DNA of 64,000 nucleotides from Prostheceraeus crozeri (GCA_907163375.1 CAJQUW010007829.1:1-64000); one strand, 5' to 3'. Counted from the stretch's first letter, positions 30,001 to 45,000 are shown. Translations and numbers: made by a program. Notes: generated from the letters alone by a model not told the origin.

Positions 30001-33000
30001 ATTCAGGACTATTTAAGGTCGCAGACACATATAGTCCGGGAGCTACTGATGATTTCTTCCTAAATTCACGCACAAAGGGCTTAATAGCATGGATTTGTAG
30101 ATCTTGAAACGCTGAATACAAAAATCAAATTCTTGAGTGTCACAGCTAGTCGCTTTCGGTTATAGGTTAGGTTAAAGGATCCCCATTGGAATCCAATAGT
30201 AAAATTCAAGAAATACGAGTATCTATGGATTGTGAAATACTTGGCAATTTTCGTACAGTTTCTTTTGCAGAAACGAAACTTTTTATCAGAATGCCATGAA
30301 ATCTAAAACATGATTGAGTTCAGAACATCAACTTCGATATAAAAGATGAAGTGAGTCACATGATTCAGTATTTGATGTTTCAGAGCCCCTAGAAAATGAG
30401 TAAAATCGCCAAAATTAAGTCAAAACATGAAATTTACTCATTTTGTAGTGGCTCTGAAACATCAAATACTGAATCATGTGACTCACTTCAACTTTTATAT
30501 CGAAGTTGATGTTCTGAACTCAATCATGTTTTAGATTTCATGGCATTCTGATAAAAAGTTTCGTTTCTGCAAAAGAAACTGTACGAAAATTGCCAAGTAT
30601 TTCATAATCCATAGATACTCATATTTCTTGAATTTTACTACTGGATTCCAATGGGGATCCTTTAACCTAACCTATAACCGAAAGCGACTAGCTGTAACAC
30701 TCAAGAATTTGATTTTTGTATTCAGCGTTTCAAGATCTACAAATCCATGCTATTAAGCCCTTTGCGCGTGAATTTAGGAAGAAAAAGTCAGTAGCTTCCG
30801 TCCTAATAGTCCGGCAGCCAGAACGAGTTTCTGCAGGGAACGAGGTCGAAAATGGGACTTATGGACTTTCACAGAATGATGTACATCCTATGGTTGCTAC
30901 GAATCTGCACGTCTGTCGAGCGAGCCCTACTTGGATCCTCTTCTTGTCAAACAGGATCAAAGGAAAACATGTAAATCTAGTGGCAAGCAGATAGAAGCTT
31001 TTCGTGAAATAAAATTTTCTATGTTTTCTCTTGCTTAAGTGAAAAGTAATAACCCAAGAGCCATAATTTTTGACGTGGAATGTCTTCAGATCGTTTCTTA
31101 ATATTTGTATGTGTTATTATCATGCTTCTGATCGGCGACGTATGCGAGAATGTGACTAAATAAGGATAGAATTCGTTGAAATGCCTGTGTTTGACAACAT
31201 TAGGAGGCTTGATAAATCTGATTGTGTTAAGCTTCATAAATAAGGGTGCATGAACATGATAAGAAATGACTTGAAGACATTTCATGCAAAAAATGTCTCT
31301 AGAATTAGTAGGTTTCACTTAACAGGAGACAACATAGAAAAGTTCACTTTAACGAAAAGCTTCAATCTGCCTGTCATTGGTTTGATTATGTTTTCCTTTA
31401 ATCCTGTCTGACAGGAAGAGGAACCAAGTAGAACTCGGCAGAGTGCAGATTCGCAGCAGCAGTGCGAAAAACCCTGCAAATGCTACAATAATAATCACAA
31501 TACAGTGAAAGTAACTGAAGCTTTAAATAGTGGTAATTGACGTGAATGTCATAAGACAACAACAGAAAAATCATCGAAAGAAATAAGTAAGTGTCACAGA
31601 TTAGGGGAATCGTCAACCATTCACTGTTGTACACACCGCATTTATGAATATCTGAAGCATCAATAGCAGAATATGAAGCCGCTGCCTTCGCATCACACGC
31701 TGAGTTAAGCAGACTAAACACGCTTGACTCAGACTAAACAAAACTTTATGTCAATGTACGCTCAGTACGGAAGGTACTGTTTGTTTACCCTGACGAAAAA
31801 CAGGATTAGTGCTTGAAATTGGATCATTGAATTTAACCAGCAATTTCTTAGCATTAATTATAGTCCGACAAAAGCAAATGTTTCATGGATTTCATGTTAT
31901 GTTTTCTGTGGATTCATGTTTCACACTTTGACTGAAGAAATAACAGTTCTGAGACACAATCTATGAAACTGCAAATATACACACCGTAAGCACATTTTTC
32001 ATCATCCCGCATAAAAACATCATCTGATAATTTTACTATTTAATTTCCTTTATTTTATTTATTTTTTTTATTTAGCAAGCTTCACAAACTGAATGGGTCC
32101 CTCAACTCGGCCAAGTTCTCGCTCCAATATTTTCCAGAAAATGTCGGCTCCAGTTTTATGCAGCTTGTAGTCCACGAGTTGCGAGAAATTGCGAGAATTG
32201 TCACAATTTCTGACATCAAGGACTACTCCTCTGTGGATGCAAAATACGCATGGTATACGACAGTGAAACACGGTTCATGAGAGTCGAAGATCAACGAAGG
32301 ATGGTGGCAGTAGAACGCAGAATGATTGCATGTTTGGTCAGCAGAATCCTCTGCATGATTGGTGCATCTTTGAAGGACAGGTTCGCTTCCCCCGTGCTTC
32401 TTTAACTCCTTAGAACAGAAGACATCAAAGGAATGATTGAATTTTCATTGAATATATAAAAACATGTCATCAAATTTTTGATTCCTGTACTCGTGAAATA
32501 TTTTTTTACCGTCGATTAGTAACGCGGTACACTTTGCTGAGAAATGCACACGCGTATATCGCGGTTAACCGGTCAAGTACATAAATAGCTCGGCCTTATT
32601 TTTCTAGGCTTATGGAATAGGCTGAAAAAATTGCTTCGTTAGCTACATAAAACGTTATTTATTGGTTTATTTTTCGCGTCCAGCATAGCCGTGACCGGAG
32701 CAGAGAACAAAATCTTTATCGCTAGAAGAAGCTCCAGATTGTCCCATAAACTAGCGACTCCTATATTTGGAAGCAAGTGGTCTATACATAAACCCAATGG
32801 TTTGGGTGGCCTTCTTGTCATAATTTACAGTGAGTATTCGAGCTCATCACTTACCTTGGTCACTGATTTTATTCGAAATACCAACGAAAACTCTGATGCA
32901 CTTTCTTTGTCAGTGGATGAAATTTGCCAGCATAATTTTTGTCTGATGTCTCTCCTCAAGTTGGTGTGGATGTAGGCGCATAAGCAACCTGCAGTGTGTT

Positions 33001-36000
33001 GAATTTTGTAATTTTTACTCATATTTGTTACAGCTCAAAAAGTTGCAAAATATCCTACTTTTTATAGGCTAATTGGCTATTTTGATAAAATTAAAGGGCG
33101 ATTGCCAGGACCCAACCAAAAATCCCGGGCTCGGCCGCCACCCTGCTAGGCATAATAGGCATATTAAAAAAATAGATGCAAAACAGCTTTAGTAATAATT
33201 AAATGATGATATAGGATGCAGCGCGTAAACTCACGCTCATCTAGACCAGCACTGAGAGCTATCTGATCCTCAGAATCGGATGCACTTGCAGCTGCAGCAG
33301 CAGAAAGAGATGCTTCCTTGATTTCTCCTGAAGACAAGGAAGTTGCTACAAAACATGGAAAAATTTCAATTAATTCGAATTCCAAGCCTGCATACATACA
33401 AAACAACTTCACAAGAACATGTATTTTGTTTAGATACATTGTGTAAAATTTCAGATAGGTTTCAGATAGGTGTAAATATTTAAAGTAAATGTTCTCATTA
33501 AATTGCTGCTAGATTATCATAAAATGACAGCAATCAAGAAGCTTAAATGAACGAATATTTTGCATTATAAAAAACAAAAAATTTAAAGAATATTCAAACT
33601 ATCGTTCATGTTCAAATATATTCATTTGACAGTGATGTAAGATGTTATTCGTCAACATTACCTTACACTTACCGTCACTTAGCACAGAGGTTTCCTGTTC
33701 AAACAGCCATGAGCAAATGGATATGAGACTCCGCTCAGATGATGTTACAGATTCACTTTCAACTGGAGGCTCTGGTCCCAGTTCACCTTCCTCACAATCC
33801 TGCAGAAATAAAGATGACACGATATCTGATTCAAATGAAAAAGATAATATTCATTTATATATTTCACCTATTTTGCACATGGATTTTTTGCTTTACCATT
33901 ACCAAGCTGTGACATCAAACTCAAATTTTGTACTGTTTCTGACTGTAATGCGCCTGAAGATAGCCTGCGGATATGGTCTGAACAGGAAAGCACTCAACAG
34001 ATAAGTACAACAACTACACATTATTAATTGGAGCTCATCATTTGTGTGCTAAAAGCTGTAAAGGTCATATGTCGTGCTGATTTAGAACGCTGGGTCTCGC
34101 AGCGATTAAGGTTGAGACGGAATACGGAAGCCTATGGCCAGACTGATAAGCCACTAGAGAATATTCTATCAAAAGTTGAAACATGTGCATAATTTACCTC
34201 ATTCGTTGTTACTTCGTCGCTTGGAGCAGTACTCTTCTCTGTTGATGTATTAAGGACGTTTGGCTCCAGTACCGGCGATTTAGATTCAACACTCTTCATT
34301 GCATTCGAAGATTCTTCGTTTTCAACTGCGGATGACACCACAGTCTTGTCAAATTCCACATGTGACACTGCTTCCTCGTTCTCTGGAGTAGGTGAAGTTC
34401 TTCCCGTGTCTTCGGCGGAAGGTGACGCTGTTTCATTGGTTTCTACAGTAGGATATGCCATTTCATTACTTTCCACTGTCGGCGATGTCAGTTGAGGCAA
34501 GATTGGCAATACGGCGCTCCTCTCAGTACTCTGTCTCAAGCTCTGAGTACGCCTTGGAGGCACAACCGTGGCAGCTGCATGGCCTGGTCCCCGTTGCCCA
34601 CGTTCTACCATAACTGACTGTGGTGAACGAAGAGACTGACTTCTTTCCACTACATGTATCCGGCGGCCAGTGACTGCGGGTCCTGGAGTAGCTGTAACAC
34701 TAGGAGCGGCTGACGCGGAAGTTGGAGTAGTGCCAGTAACCAAGAAACGTCCAATGGAGCGCACAGATGCAGGTCGACGATTGCGTTGCGAACTGGAACG
34801 ACTGCGTGAGATAGCGGTGGTAATAGGGCGCCTAGGATTGGCATCCAAAGCCTCCAGATCTCGCATAGAAGGACTAAAATCCGCACAATGAATTGATGGT
34901 AACTCCGCATGCATCGCTCGCAAACGTTGAAGAGCTGAGGAGCAGTCTGACGCAGTACGGTGTATTGACCGAGAATTGGTACGATGAGAAACATTTGAAG
35001 AGTTGGCCGGTCCGCCAGGCCCTGTCCGTGTTGTGGCGACTGAAAAATACCGATAATAAATACAAAATCATCTCAGTTGTAAGTTCAAGTCCCAACCCAA
35101 AGCACGATGCTGGACTATAGGTGAGACAACTTCCTTTCAGTGACAACTCCAAGTTGTGAGCAGAGTAAATTGTAAATCCAAACACCTTTACTTCAAAATA
35201 ATTCTATTCCAACCTATCCGTATAACTTACATTTTATGTGTTTATTGTTTTATAAATTTTGCATTTTATTTGTTTCTATACATTGTTATATTTTACATGA
35301 TGATGGATTCGAAAAAAATATGTCTGCGGTGGTGCATGGCTTCGAATCGCGGGAGTCAAGTGAACGACTAATCGGGAGATTTAAAATTTTTCTGAATATA
35401 TATCTTTCTCGAATCAGTGATTAGAAGTTTTCAATTAATGGAGTTTAAATTTTCGATTTCTAGACCATTAATTTCATCAAAGATTTAATCATTTCCGAAA
35501 AAACTAATTGACACTATGCCGTGCTTGTAAATGTACGGGAATGCAGTGTTGAAAATAAGAACACAGAAAAAGTTTTTCAGAATCTGTTCAAAGTACGTTA
35601 TGAGGCGACAGACTACACATTACTATTAAATTACAAATATTTGAAAAGTTGAAGTTGTCATGCAGAAAAATTACAGCTTGAGCGACATTTGCTGGCAATG
35701 AAATGACGATCTTTTTCAGAGTGCGTATCTCCAGTCCCCAGCAGTGCTGAAAATTCTTTCAATCATAATGCTGGATGACTGAACTATCAGAACTATGGCA
35801 ACTTACTGCGGTTTGGTCAAAAGCTGAAAATATCTTCCTTATCAGGAGAATAAAATGCTTCTTAGCAAAAATCGCATAATTCTTAGTCTTTCAGCAATCG
35901 CGCGATTGATCTAGAGAAATCGATTAACTGTGTCAGTACCTGTCAATACATTCAGTTGCAAGCGAAGTCGCTTAAATTTGTTCAGCATTTTGGTGAAAGT

Positions 36001-39000
36001 GTCAGTGAACAACGCATATGGAACCATTGTCAATTAGAATAGGTGGATTTGTTCTAAAATGTAAATTAGTGCTGACTAGGATGATGATTCATTAAAATGC
36101 ATGCATTATCATATAATCTCATAGAGCTCTATTACGCTCCAAGGTTCCCCTATGTTCTCATGGGGCCTTCTAGTTGCATGAGTTAATACATCAAGGATCT
36201 TTTCTTGTTCTGTGATAGCCTGCTCCCAATAAGAAACGTCTCTTTCAAGTTACAAAACGATATTTTGTTCTTCTTGTTATACGATAGTTATTAGAATATA
36301 GGATTATCTAGCAAAAGTACTCCATGTTTTCTCAAGGGGGCGTGGAAACCAAGTAAGACGCTGAAAATTCGCACGCCTGGATTATACATATATTTGACTG
36401 TGTACTTGACGCACGGTACTCTTGAAGCAGTATGTGCTTTATAAGTAAAGTAATGTATTCTTTTAATATTTTATGTACTTTACATAAGACAAGAAACTGT
36501 CGATGAAACGACTTGTTGATGGAGCGACCTGTCGATGAAATGAACCTAACGATGAAGTGAGCCACCACCATGTATATCATTACTACATTTCAAACTTTCA
36601 GCATAATGCATTGTTTTGGAAAAATGTTCTTTAGAAGTAATATCACTTCCTCATTTTTCTTTTTGGTTGCCCTTAAATAAAAATTAGTTGATTAAAGATT
36701 GCCAATAATGAAAATAATTTACTTAAAACGTCTCTTGTAGATTACATAAAGTAAGCTGCATTATACTACGCTAAATTTTTGTCGACTCACAAACCACGCC
36801 TAAGTGACTCAATTGGAGCAAATTTGTTGTAAAACAGCGATAGAATACTAAAGAAATAAATTAGTAAGTCATGAGAGCAGGGTTCGTATAAAGTGAGAAC
36901 AGACTCAGCATATTTAAATTCGAGTGTTTAAACCTATCAATACAAATATCCGTAATTCGAAATAATGGATCTCAAGTTCACTTGCTGTGTGCACGTTCTA
37001 TGAATCATCTTTCTTTCATTCAAAGTATCTTTGACTAAGAATCAAATTTATTGTCTATTCCAAAATAAGTTTGCTGTAAGAGATGGTTCCGTTAAAAATG
37101 CATTTCCATACTTTCTGGAAATCAAGAATAGTAAGGGAGTAATACATTCTTAACCTCGTCATGGATAGCTGCAACGAATATACTTTATGTAAATAAATGC
37201 TCATAGCATATGTAAATTGCTCTCATAATTACAGTTATACGGTGTAATACAATCTAGGCCTAATGTAGCTTTGAACCACCCTAAAGACTTCATTAAATAC
37301 CTGGACTGACGACACGCGCACATCTAACAATTAATACCGTTTTTGCATTGGACGAATGAAAAAGGCTATATATTGAAATCGGTTCACACCCATCTAACAC
37401 AAAATAAATTCCAAGATCTACGTCTACCGCCAATCCGTGTAAGTGTGGTCTGTGGATCCATCCCTAATACGATAGCAGATTTCTCTACCAGTGCGACAAT
37501 ATGTTGACAAGAGCACCCTGCATCTATCATCAGCAAAAAATTTTGTAAAATTAACTTCACAAAACCGTTTTACAACAATGAGTAGCTTCAAAGACTAAAT
37601 CAATAATCTGATTATTTTTTAGTAAGGTTTTCGACTACCTCGAACCGCTATTTTGATTTTCGAGAGTCACCCATTGAGAAATGCGATGTAGTATATGTTA
37701 TAAAAACATAGAAGATTAGTGGGTCTTAATTTTTAAGGAATGCAGCAATTGAATTTGATTCAAGAGCTCATAAAAACAGATGCCTTTTTCGCATTCGCAT
37801 GGACCAACCCTGTTACCCTGCTTATTGGCCATCGATTTCAAATCAGACAAGGAGCTGTGCCCAAGCATCCCACTTGGTAGTATGATTTATAAAAAATAAC
37901 TGAATACTGAGATGCATCCTCAGCTGAAAATGGGACGTGGTAGCTAGGAATGAATAGCTGCCATTTCATCCATTATCAGGATCATCAATAGGCCTATTTC
38001 ACATCTTTCGACACAACTATCAATGTATAAATACAGTCAATCCCGAAGTAAATTAAATATGAGACACTCAAATCAGTGGCGACGCCAGCCGTCTGTTTTC
38101 GGCAGGGCCAAGGCAGAGCCAAATAGATTCGTGGCAGGGCCGCATAAATGTATGCCAAGGTCATTCCAAACAATGTTGAAAAGTACATTTTTGGGGTCCC
38201 TACAGATATAATGAGAACAGTAAGTCACCAAGAGGCCTGTATTATGTGGCCCTATCACTATGCGAAACGGTAGTAGCAAAATTTACTGATGCTTAGCCAA
38301 TTATGCCAATTCGTGCTTATATTCTGATGTTGACTGTTAGACTTTCTGTGGCACCTAAGTGGCTGAGGCGCTGTCCAATCACATACCTTCCTTAACACTG
38401 CACTGCCAGTGACATCTGTTCTTCCATTTATTCAATGTTACTGTTTGTGCCAAGAATTTATAAACTATTAGGCCTAACAGTCCTTCGTTCTATCCACCCT
38501 GATCTAGAAGAGAAATGGTGCCATTTTCTTTGAAAGTAGAATTTGCTATTTGATTATTTAGCTGGTCACTATCTTCTTTCAGTCGAGAATGAAAAACACT
38601 GGAACAGTTGAAAGCTACGGACCATTGATAACCCCATTAGGAAATGGTTTGCAGGTCTGTCTATCCTTGAGAAAAGAAACAACCAGCCTGCAACGTTGCC
38701 TGGTTGTATTTTCGTCAAAATATCTTTGTGTCAGACTTATTTGAAAAACTTAGAAATTAAATATCCTGATCAACTGAGCGAGTCTCACCTCGCATATCTA
38801 GCACACGGATGATGTGCTCTGTCACATAAAAATAAGATCGCCAGTATAATGAGAATGCCGAATGCTGCCGTACTGCAGGTGTGAGAGAAGTGTTTTTGAA
38901 GCTGAGTGTTTAATACATTAGGCCTAATTAAAATCAATCAATATAAGCATATATATATAGCATTTTCAAGTTACACAACGTAAGTAACGCTTCAAATTTG

Positions 39001-42000
39001 GTTACCATGCTTCAAATGTAGAATTAAAAGTAGGCCTATTATGTTACAACATAAAAATCTAAAGGATAGACCCTATGCGTCAATGATACGACCCTTTAAA
39101 AAGGTTGCTCTAACATAATGCGTATTTCGCAATACTATTAACTACTACTGTAAAATTGGAAATACTTCCTTGATTCTGAAATCTGGTCAATCTGGACGTC
39201 CGCATGAAATCCGGACTGTCGGCAGCCCTGTACCAAAAAAATGAAATAAATAAGATTTTGGCCGTATTGGCCCTCCGATAAATATAGCGTATTAATTGTC
39301 CTAATTTTCTTTAAAATTGTAATTACGAATTCAGTTTATAGTTATAGAGTTTATTTTATTTGCATAAATTAGGTATTGGTGAATGATTAGCCTAATAAGA
39401 GTGCAAGATGATAAAGAGTGTAAAACAATTTGAAAAAAAATATCACAGCTGATCGTCAAGGTCATGGACATCCAATTTAGATTGTCCGTTTTTAAACAAA
39501 CCGATAAAAATAATTGGTTTGTCAATGGAGTGAGAACAGCCGTCGTTACAACAAATACGTGTCAAATATTTCATCTGTATTCTCTGCAAAACAACCATAC
39601 CAAATAAGAATAATACAAAAAAATGAATAAAATATTGCTACACTGTTAATTTACGAAATGTTCAAAATTCTCTCAAAAAGTTGGCAGGGCCACAGGCAGG
39701 GCCAGATGAAATTTGGCAGGGCCGCGGCCCTGCCTGGCCCGCCCCTGCCGTCGCCCCTGACTCAAATAGAACATCAAGTGAAATTTTAGCGGGTATTCAT
39801 CAAATACTATTTGATTTGTTGATGCTTGATTCCCTTTCTAAAAAGAGTCATTTCTCTTTCTGAGATTGCAAAGTGCCAGCACGTCTGGACAATGGACAAA
39901 TATCGGGAGACTCCTCAAAGACTTGAACAATTAAAGCACGAAATTCCTTGTCAACCGTAGACGTGGCATTTTTTCGTACAATGACTGAACAATGGAAGTA
40001 ATAGGCTCGATTTATTGATTGAATTTAAGTCTGTGAGCATTCCATAATACATGCATGGGCGAATTGGCAATCTCCGAATTCTTATTAGTGATATCATGCA
40101 AGGCTAATACATGATAAATAAATTTTCCGTCTGTACATTCCATTAGCTTGTACAGACCTTCTAGATGTTCTTGTCGTAGCCTATAACAAGAATTTTAATG
40201 GAAACTTTTCGTGATACGGCAATCCATCGCGGTATTCATTTGAATGGTCAACAACTATTCGTGGTTATTTAACGTTGTGATATTAACCGGATAACAGCAT
40301 GTGACGATGTTAACGATATATATTGAAAAGTAAATTGCCATTTTATTATTCCTTCGTTTCTGACTCTCAAACGTCAGGTCTCAAGTGTGGTATAACTCGC
40401 AAATGCTAGCTAAATTTGTAACTGAAAATATACATTTTCAATCAATAATTAGCTAGCATCGATATGCTAGAAGTGTATTTGGGTTTACTAGTTGCTTTCA
40501 AGCGCTCTCGAGAGATGCCATCAGCTTTTAGCATGTAATTCCATTAGAAAAGATGAGAACGGTCAGACATGAGGCGGGACAAACATCATCAATGATCTTA
40601 GCTCTGTGTGATATAGCACTCGCATGGAGTTTTTGCAATACGCACTATTATATTCCTCTCAGGTTTGTATTACACCTGAGAGTTGAGGGTAAAATGACTT
40701 AGTTTGAATAGATTACAGGAGCCTCAGTTTGAACCTCCTGATTGACTAAAAAAGAAATTCTCAGCTTTCAAGGGTGATTGCACCTTAATACTTCGTCTCA
40801 CCAATCCCTGTGTGTTCTTGTAAAACAAAAGAAGACACTGGGTTGGACGACTCCCACTTGATGATTTTCCTCCAATTCTACTGGTCGTATACAAATCAGC
40901 TTCTTGAGCAGCTAGCCACCAATGCTTCTCACATCTTCATCTACCAGATCGCGCCAAGTCTCTCTTTGACGTCTTGAAACAGATTTGATAGCAACTTCGA
41001 TCTTCGTGACCATCTTGACTCATTCAGCTTCGCTCCTCCTTCGTACGTGACCTAACAAACGCGACCTCTGCCTTCAGATGGAGCTCATTCAAAATTCACA
41101 CATTGATCTTCTCATTCCACTCATCCAACGCATCATGCACATCTCCGCTGATTGTAGCATCTTTTCATGAACGGCCCAAGATCACATTGACCAGGGGCCA
41201 TTCTGCTAAGAATATTATAAGCAGCACTCGTATTCGAGAAACACATTCCTTTGAATTTCTGCAAAACCTCTTAATAGAGGTAAAACGAGTTTTTACTCAA
41301 CACTTCGGGTTCAGACCTTTCTTCACAGAGTTGAAACAGTCTGTGAAGAAGGGTCTGGACCCGAAACGTTGAGAAAAAAACTCGTTTTCCCTCTATTAAG
41401 AGGTTTTGCAGAAATTCAAAGGAATGTGTTTCTCGAATACGAGTGCTGCTTATAATATTCTTAATGATAAGAATATGTTGCTCTGGATACCCGACATCTT
41501 CATATAGTGTGCTCTGACTACAATTGGATGCTCCTACCTCAGATAATAATGTAACTGGATCCCAATGATTTGTAATTCATCACTAATTCATTGAATTAGA
41601 GTTGATCATTCAATTGAGCGATTAATTTCAATACAACTGACGAATGATATAATGCATGCCGTCAAAGCTGATATCTTTCATGCGTATCCATAAAAAGCAC
41701 GTGAGTAATCTTGCTTCGTCCCATAAGCAAAGTCGATTGTACAAGTATAACGTCTTTTGCAACAAAAGATCACAGGACAATAAGCTATCATTCAAAGTAA
41801 AAACCGCAGCAGGTATGTCAATTCAGTCATAACATGCAATCAAACAACCTTTGAACATTTTGAAAAATTACATAATGACTGCTACAAAACAAAGGAAATT
41901 CACCTAAGTGGAATATAGTTTATTTCAATATCAAAATATCATGATAAATCTCATGCTTAAGGAAATACCGGCTCTTCGATATATTCCCTTCTAATTCAGT

Positions 42001-45000
42001 ATTACTGTAGTACATATTCTTCTATGAAGATTGATGTTCAACTCAAACAATCTGCTATTCTCTATTTAGTTGGAGAATCGCTCTCTATTATGTTCAACAA
42101 CGTTAAATGTCAGACCCAAATCTGTTCAGCACAGTTTGATGTTTTTGATGGGGAACTATCTCGTCAACATCAATTGTGAAAATTTATAGATGTGAGTCCC
42201 TTTGAAATTATACTAAGTTTAAAGACAGAATTATAATTATGATATCCAGAAAAAATGAATCTCATATTTATAAATATTATATCAGTATGTTTAGACATTT
42301 TTATAAAGCATTCATACGCACAGGGTGAGTAAAAAAAACGATTTATTTTTAAGTGGATATAAAACATGTTTGTTTTAGTGATAGAAATTCGTTACAAGTT
42401 CAGATATTAAGCATATGTCTTCAATTCAATTATGTATTAACTAGATTTGTTAAAAATTTCAAATTATGTTAGATATCTGTGTTCAGATATTAAGCATATG
42501 TCTTCAATTCAATTATGTATTAACTAGATTTGTTAAAAATTTCTAATTATGTTAGATATCTGTGTTAACTTCTAATATTAGACAGATGATTTTACTGTCT
42601 ATCAATCAACATAATACATTTCTAAATTTAAATAAGTAAGTTGTTATCGACGCATGATATTGCATTCATCATATGATATTTCATTTCTCGATTTGCATTC
42701 ATCAATATGGAACGCAAAGCAAAGGTTGTTGCATGGGTTATCACTTATGAAAACACCAGAGAAGCCAGAAGACGATACGCGAAAGAATATGATGAAGAGG
42801 CTCCTCCTGAATCCACAATACGTCGATGGGTTTCTCGTTTCCTTGAATATGGTGACATCAATAAAAGGAGAGAAGGCAGTGGTAGACCCGTTACCGCGAG
42901 TGGTGATGACAGTTTCCAGGAAATCAATCAACGATTGGAAGATAAACCGACAGCATCGACTAGACAGATTGATACGGAAACTGGTAACTCTCAGTCAAGT
43001 GTTGTCCGCTGTCTTCATAAAAATGGACTTCATCCATTTAAGGCAACAAAAGTGCAAGCTTTATCCAAAGATGACTGTGAAAGAAGATTAGAATTTTGCC
43101 AATGGTTACGTCGTAATCAAGAGAGTGACAGTGACTTTTATAAGAACATCATATTTTCCGACGAAGCTGTTCTTCACGTCAACGGCATAGTGAATCTTCA
43201 TAATCTCCACTTCTGGGCAACTGAAAACCCACACATGCAGATTGAAAAGCTGCAAGACCGACACTCGGTCACGGTATGGTGCATGGTTGGTCCGTCCGGC
43301 GTCTTGGCTTACGACATCAGCTCTGAGACTATGAATAGTGACCGCTACTGCACAGTACTTTGCGAAAAGGTGATCCCTTACTTTCGAAGAAGATCGAATC
43401 GCAACAAACTTTATCAACAAGATGGAGCTCCGCCTCATTTCAGTCTCACCGCTCGGTCTTTGTTGGATGAGCATCTTCCAAACAGGTGGATCGGGAGACA
43501 GGGAGCAGTTCGATGGCCACCAAGATCACCGGACCTCACTGTTTGTGATTTCTTTTTATGGGGAGCTCTGCGAGATAAAGTTTACAAACAGGCTCCAAGA
43601 ACCGTGGAACAATTGAGAACAAGGATCGAAGATGAGCTGGGGACTTTCAACCCAACAATGTTTCAGTCATCGTACGAGTCTTTCGTTGAGCGATGTAATG
43701 AGTGCATTCAGTTGGACGGTGGTCAAGTTGAAGGTTAACATTCAATTCGTTTATTATGAAATACCTTTCTAATGCATTCTTACAGTTCAGTTTCATGTTT
43801 AGAGTGATATTTAATAACTTTCGTTTTTGTCTTATAACTATGGGAAACTCTATCAATGGGAATATTTCGGTCTTCTTTGGACTGATTTCGGGTAAATATT
43901 TACATGCAGGATAAAATAATAATAATTTTGAGATCTATCTAAGCAATACATAATTTGAACGATTCCTTCGTCAAATTGAAGACATATGCTTAATATCTGA
44001 ACTTGTAACGAATTTCTATCACTAAAACAAACATGTTTTATATCCATTTAAAAATAAATCGTTTTTTTGACTCACCCTGAACATGTAAATTGAAATACTA
44101 GTGTAAAACTGTATAAATATGCTAGCATTCAATTGCTAAATATGTTAGCATTGAATGATGAAAATGAATCTATGCAGGGTAATTACCTTATCCTGTCGGT
44201 GTTTACATAGTGCAAAAATTAAACAATATGTATCTCTATACTATTTAATGTTTACACACAAAATAAATACTTTATAACAAATTTAAGATTCTAGTTTATA
44301 AAGACATGTAACTGTAAAAAGTGACCAATTCTATAACATAACCATCAACCTCATATTTTCACAGAAGACTATCATGCATTATAAATAGTCGCGACACTCT
44401 ACTTTCGAGAAAAAAATTGCTTAACTAATAAGCACATTTTAGACATTTGGTCTGTTGTCTCGTCCAATAACGAGGTCTTTAAAACCATGATGGGACTTAG
44501 AGGAGTCATGGAATAGTCCACGACCAATCCAATGTTTGAAACAATTATTAACATCGATTAACTTTAATGAAACAAGAAAACACGATTAACCGTTTACCAT
44601 TAATCAGCGCTTTTGCATCATTTCGACTCGCAATGTTTTTTTACCTGAAGCGCAAAAATCATTAGTAACCGAAAGAAAGAGGAGGTCAACGCGATTCTAG
44701 CAGTAACACTGCCAACCTCGTAAGATGCCCGGAGCGCATGCAAAATACTATCTGTATTATTTAGCAGTAATATCATTACTTCAAAACAAATATGTTTTTT
44801 TAAATTCGCTTGGCGACGTCAGTACCAGATGGATTGACTACAGCTTCCGTCAGAAATCCAAGCCATTTCTACGCTGTGATGTAAACGAGTCATCTGCAAA
44901 TGCGTCAACAGTTACATCCATCTTATCTCTTGGAATTGGTTAAAACACTTTTGCTATTTAAACCCACATTTTAGTAATACTGCCTGATGATTCTTAAAGG

